Assembly: GCA_964616135.1 (NCBI GenBank)
Contig: CAZTTQ010000034.1
Coordinates: 1-7,647, forward strand
DNA length: 7,647 nucleotides
Direction of reading: 5' to 3'
From: JAJYIV01 sp964616135
GTDB taxonomy: Bacteria > Patescibacteriota > Patescibacteriia > UBA9934 > GWF2-40-263
In this document: positions 5,592 to 7,647 of the stretch, piece after piece
How the letters are laid out: every line of letters begins with the position of its first letter
How positions within the stretch are numbered: the first letter of the stretch is position 1
The notes under the pieces: model-generated
Told to the model about the DNA's origin: nothing
Seen by the model: the letters and a program-made list of their open reading frames with translations, nothing else
Database searches by the model: none
Program-made: the position numbers and the translations under genes

Positions 5592-5963
5592 ATGGTCCAA
5601 CATCGCACCATGATGCAGGTCGCCGACAACACCGGCGCCCAGCAGCTGCAGGTCATCCGCGTCCGCGGTGGCTACAAGAAGCACTACGGCGGCATCGGCG
5701 ACATCGTCAACGCCGTCGTCAAAAAGGCGGTGCCCCACGGCATCGTGAAGAAGTCCGATGTCGTCACCGTCGTCGTCGTCCGGACCCGCAAGGAAACCCG
5801 CCGCAAGGACGGTTCCTACATCCGCTTCGACGAAAACGCCGGCGTGATCATCGATCCGAAATCGAAGGAACCCAAGGGGACCCGCATCTTTGGCCCGGTG
5901 GCTCGCGAATTGCGCGGCCGCGGTTTCGCCAAGATCATCTCCCTGGCCCCGGAAGTGCTCTAA
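5592..5963 (+). CDS. rplN: 50S ribosomal protein L14
   Basis: L14 lies on the subunit interface, forms an intersubunit bridge with 16S rRNA, and is the target of the silencing factor RsfS in other bacteria. The 123-residue product matches the family length. It shows MQVADNTGAQQLQVIRVRGG near the N-terminus (written here as one block of exactly family-like sequence), then DIVNAVVKKAVPHGIVKKSDVV in shorter conserved pieces, VRTRKE, YIRFDENAGVII, and the closing GTRIFGPVARELR. The ATG at 5592, 12 bases after S17, has the TTCTATG context; Met codons further in would trim the conserved first strand. The gene is followed by the repeat-filled gap 5964-6065 before L24. Confidence 0.97.
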   Translation: MVQHRTMMQVADNTGAQQLQVIRVRGGYKKHYGGIGDIVNAVVKKAVPHGIVKKSDVVTVVVVRTRKETRRKDGSYIRFDENAGVIIDPKSKEPKGTRIFGPVARELRGRGFAKIISLAPEVL

Positions 5964-5965
5964 TC

Positions 5966-6058
5966 GTGCAACGTAGACCGTAGAACGTGGAACGTTTGCA
6001 GGGCCGCGGGACTCCCGCGTCTCCACGAACGCTCCACGATCCACGTTCCACGATCCAC
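5966..6058. repeat. Inverted pair of 7-base tandem arrays around a GC-rich hairpin
   Basis: The left arm (5966-5993) is four consecutive 7-base units: GTGCAAC, GTAGACC, GTAGAAC, GTGGAAC. The right arm (6031-6058) is four consecutive units in the opposite orientation: GCTCCAC, GATCCAC, GTTCCAC, GATCCAC, preceded by a further TCTCCAC at 6020-6026. Read on the minus strand the right units are GTGGANC, the same family as the left GTRGAAC. The arms can pair in register with one or two mismatches per unit. A shifted register gives a perfect 10-bp stem, CGTGGAACGT (5986-5995) with ACGTTCCACG (6043-6052). The centre holds a hairpin, CGCGGG-ACT-CCCGCG (6005-6019). The element fills 93 of the 102 bases between L14 and L24 and has no coding content. 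Confidence 0.8.
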
Positions 6059-6065
6059 CATTCCT

Positions 6066-6377
6066 ATGAAGATTAAAACAGGCGACAAAGTCCGCGTCAT
6101 CGCGGGCAAGGACAAGAGCAAGGAGGGCAACGTCCTCCAGGTCTTCGCGGTGCAAAACCGCGTCGTCGTGGAAGGCGTGAACGTCGCGGTGCGCCACTTG
6201 CGTGCCAAAGGTTCCGCCGCTCCCGGCCAGAAAGTCACGTATCCCGCCCCGTTGAACGCGAGCAACGTCATGTTGCTCGGCGCCTCCGGCAAGCCGGGCC
6301 GCGTCGGCTACAAGATGTCCGGTGACAAGAAAATCCGCGTGATCCGCTCCAAGGGTTCCGTGGAAGAAGTGGCGTAA
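6066..6377 (+). CDS. rplX: 50S ribosomal protein L24
   Basis: L24 is one of the two initiators of large-subunit assembly; it binds the 5' end of 23S rRNA and lies near the tunnel exit. The 103-residue product matches the family (about 100-105). The KOW motif is at residues about 5-26 (TGDKVRVIAGKDKSKEGNV), followed by VVVEGVNVAVRHLR, a Pro-rich middle, SNVMLL, and GKPGRVGYKM near the C-terminus. There are no cysteines. The start at 6066 has the CCTATG context and follows the repeat element by seven bases, so the upstream hairpin could affect its initiation or mark the boundary of an mRNA segment. Identification is firm. Confidence 0.96.
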   Translation: MKIKTGDKVRVIAGKDKSKEGNVLQVFAVQNRVVVEGVNVAVRHLRAKGSAAPGQKVTYPAPLNASNVMLLGASGKPGRVGYKMSGDKKIRVIRSKGSVEEVA

Positions 6378-6382
6378 TCCCT

Positions 6383-6934
6383 ATGGCTCTTCAAGCGTAT
6401 TACAAATCGGACGTGATCCCGAAGCTCCAGACGGAGTTCGGGTATCCGAATCCGCACGCCGTCCCCGCTATTCGCCAGGTGACGCTCAACGTCGGCCTGG
6501 GGAAGGGAATCAAGGATGCCAAGTTCTTGGAAACCGCGGAACGCACCTTGCGTCGCATCACCGGCCAACAGCCGGTGAAGACCAAGGCTCGCAAGTCCAT
6601 CTCCAACTTCAAGATCCGCCAGAACATGGTGGTCGGGATGAAGGTCACGCTGCGCGGCAAGCGCATGTGGGACTTCCTGGAGAAGATGATCAAGGTGTCC
6701 CTGCCGCGTATCCGCGACTTCCGCGGCATTTCGCCCACGGCCTTTGACGAACGCGGCAACTACTCGCTCGGTATCACGGAACACACCGCGTTCCCTGAAA
6801 TCGGCACGGACGAAATCGAAGTCGTCCACGGCCTCCAGGTGACCATCGGCACAACCGCCATGACCGCCAAGGAAGGCCGGGCCCTCCTTACCCACCTCGG
6901 TTTCCCGTTCCGGGACCCGAAGAGCAACAGCTAA
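6383..6934 (+). CDS. rplE: 50S ribosomal protein L5
   Basis: L5 binds 5S rRNA with L18 and contacts P-site tRNA and the small-subunit head. The 183-residue product is of standard length (about 179-185). Visible motifs are YYKSDVIPKLQTEFGY at the N-terminus, AIRQVTLNVGLG, ETAERTLRRITGQQPVKTKARKSI in family order, FKIRQNMVVGMKVTLRGKRM, the FRGISPTAFDERGNYSLGI region, and EHTAFPEI. The last segment, VHGLQVTIGTTAMTAKEG, is the usual C-terminal strand and helix. The start, five bases after the L24 stop, has the CCCTATG context. Neighbours L24 and S14 are in standard spc order. Confidence 0.97.
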   Translation: MALQAYYKSDVIPKLQTEFGYPNPHAVPAIRQVTLNVGLGKGIKDAKFLETAERTLRRITGQQPVKTKARKSISNFKIRQNMVVGMKVTLRGKRMWDFLEKMIKVSLPRIRDFRGISPTAFDERGNYSLGITEHTAFPEIGTDEIEVVHGLQVTIGTTAMTAKEGRALLTHLGFPFRDPKSNS

Positions 6935-6937
6935 GCT

Positions 6938-7123
6938 ATGGCCAAGGCAAATCTTAAAGCCAAGTCCATCCGCAAACCGAAGTTCTCGACCCGCAAGGTG
7001 AACCGCTGCTGGAAGTGCGGTCGCCGTCACGGATTTATTCGGGACTTCAAGCTGTGCCGCATCTGCTTCCGCGAACTCGCCAACCGTGGCGAAATTCCGG
7101 GTGTGACGAAGTCCAGCTGGTAA
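6938..7123 (+). CDS. rpsN: 30S ribosomal protein S14, zinc-binding (type Z)
   Basis: S14 is a late-joining protein of the small-subunit head, next to S3 and S10. The 61-residue product is the short zinc-ribbon type. Four cysteines form CWKC (24, 27) and CRIC (40, 43), followed by FRELANRGEIPGVTKSSW, the classic C-terminal end. The long, zinc-free paralogue is about 90-100 residues, so this is clearly the C+ form. Expression may therefore be tied to zinc supply if a C- paralogue exists elsewhere, which cannot be seen here. The gene starts three bases after the L5 stop (GCTATG) and has no Shine-Dalgarno sequence. Confidence 0.96.
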   Translation: MAKANLKAKSIRKPKFSTRKVNRCWKCGRRHGFIRDFKLCRICFRELANRGEIPGVTKSSW

Positions 7124-7127
7124 TTCC

Positions 7128-7131
7128 AGGA
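7128..7131 (+). promoter_or_regulatory. Weak Shine-Dalgarno-like AGGA before S8
   Basis: AGGA lies five bases upstream of the S8 ATG at 7137. It is the only fair Shine-Dalgarno match among the starts in this window and supports 7137 over the adjacent ATG at 7140. It also lies within the small palindrome AATTCC-A-GGAATT (7122-7134), so it may be chance. Confidence 0.4.
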
Positions 7132-7136
7132 ATTCT

Positions 7137-7529
7137 ATGATGACTGACCCCATCTCCGACATGCTCACGCGCCTGCGCAACGCTTCGGCGGTCCGCAAGG
7201 CCGACATTGAGCTCCCGTTTTCGGCGATGAAGTTCGCGATCGCCAAGATCCTGGAAAAGGAAGGCTTCGTGGGCCGCGTGGAACAGGACACCTCGGCCAA
7301 GCGCCCGGTGATCCGCATTACGCTCGCCTATGAAGGCACCCAATCGCGCCTTCGCTCGTTGAAGCGCGTTTCCAAGCCTGGTCTCCGCGTGTACGCCAAG
7401 GCAGATGACTTGCCCCGCGTCCTCTCGAACTTCGGTATCGCTATCGTCTCCACGCCGAACGGCCTCATGACGAACAAAGAAGCCCGCTCCCGCCGTCTTG
7501 GCGGCGAGGTGCTCTGCGAAATCTTCTAA
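7137..7529 (+). CDS. rpsH: 30S ribosomal protein S8
   Basis: S8 is a primary 16S rRNA binder of the central domain; in E. coli it represses the spc operon by binding its mRNA near the L5 start. The 130-residue product matches the family length. It shows TDPISDMLTRLRNA at the N-terminus, LPFSAMKFAIAKILEKEGF, KRVSKPGLRVYAKADDLPRV in family order, and the C-terminal rRNA-binding signature GIAIVSTPNGLMTNKEAR with GGEVLCEIF. Two adjacent ATG codons occur; the first, at 7137, is preceded by T like all other starts and is preferred. The gene is 13 bases after S14 and 13 bases before L6. No S8-binding mRNA structure was recognised around the L5 start. Confidence 0.97.
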   Translation: MMTDPISDMLTRLRNASAVRKADIELPFSAMKFAIAKILEKEGFVGRVEQDTSAKRPVIRITLAYEGTQSRLRSLKRVSKPGLRVYAKADDLPRVLSNFGIAIVSTPNGLMTNKEARSRRLGGEVLCEIF

Positions 7530-7542
7530 CTAACCCCCTTGT

Positions 7543-7647
7543 ATGTCCCGCATCGGCAAGAAACCCGTCGCCATTCCCGCCGGCGTGACCGTTGAGGTCT
7601 CCGGCGCCCAGGTGAAGGTGAAAGGACCCAAGGGGGAAGTGGTGCAG
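7543..7647 (+). CDS. rplF: 50S ribosomal protein L6, N-terminal part (3' cut by window)
   Basis: L6 binds 23S rRNA near the sarcin-ricin loop and factor-binding site. Only 35 codons are present before the window ends, all in frame and open. They read MSRIGKKPVAIPAGVTVEV followed by a GAQVKVKGPKGEV stretch, which is the standard start of bacterial L6 (the full protein is about 177-185 residues). The start at 7543 is 13 bases after the S8 stop, with the pyrimidine-rich spacer and TTGTATG context seen elsewhere in the cluster. The order S8-L6 matches the spc operon; L18 and S5 would be expected next. Confidence 0.94.
   Translation, partial: MSRIGKKPVAIPAGVTVEVSGAQVKVKGPKGEVVQ

Noticed and set aside
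5966..6058. CRISPR array in the L14-L24 gap
   Set aside because: Units are 7 bases and contiguous, with no spacers, and the two arms are in opposite orientation.

Overview
The window is a dense, one-directional run of translation genes on the plus strand: the 3' end of an EF-Tu gene, then ribosomal proteins in the classic S10-spc order (S10, L3, L4, L23, L2, S19, L22, S3, L16, S17, L14, L24, L5, S14, S8 and the start of L6). All calls rest on reading the encoded proteins against well-known family motifs. No database search was run.

Organism: certainly bacterial, from EF-Tu and the bacterial forms of L2, L3, L16 and S17. By eye the base composition is roughly 60% G+C. Several traits together suggest a reduced, divergent lineage such as the Patescibacteria/CPR: no L29 gene between L16 and S17, almost no Shine-Dalgarno sequences, zinc-binding S14, a lysine-rich extension on L23, and Pro instead of Arg at the L16 site hydroxylated in E. 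coli. This placement is inference, at about 60% confidence.

Layout: 1-610 holds the EF-Tu end and S10, a unit that looks like the tail of the str operon. 611-966 is a 356-base non-coding gap full of hairpins: a 66-base nested hairpin just after S10, further small hairpins with competing partners, a terminator-like hairpin with a T-run at 864-880, and two hairpins directly before the L3 start. 967-7529 holds fourteen complete genes from L3 to S8, mostly 1-18 bases apart; L3 and L4 overlap. The only other real gap is 5964-6065 between L14 and L24. It is almost entirely filled by an unusual repeat: two oppositely oriented arrays of 7-base units around a GC-rich hairpin. L6 begins at 7543 and runs off the window.

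Function: the products form much of the core of both ribosomal subunits. L2, L3 and L4 surround the peptidyl transferase centre and exit tunnel, L22, L23 and L24 the tunnel and its exit, and L16 and L5 the tRNA/5S region. S3, S10, S14 and S19 form the small-subunit head, and S8 and S17 are early binders of the body. EF-Tu delivers aminoacyl-tRNA to this machine. The most notable signals are non-coding: the heptamer element, the structured S10-L3 gap, and a start-site pattern in which all sixteen visible starts have T directly before the start codon and nearly all lack a Shine-Dalgarno sequence.
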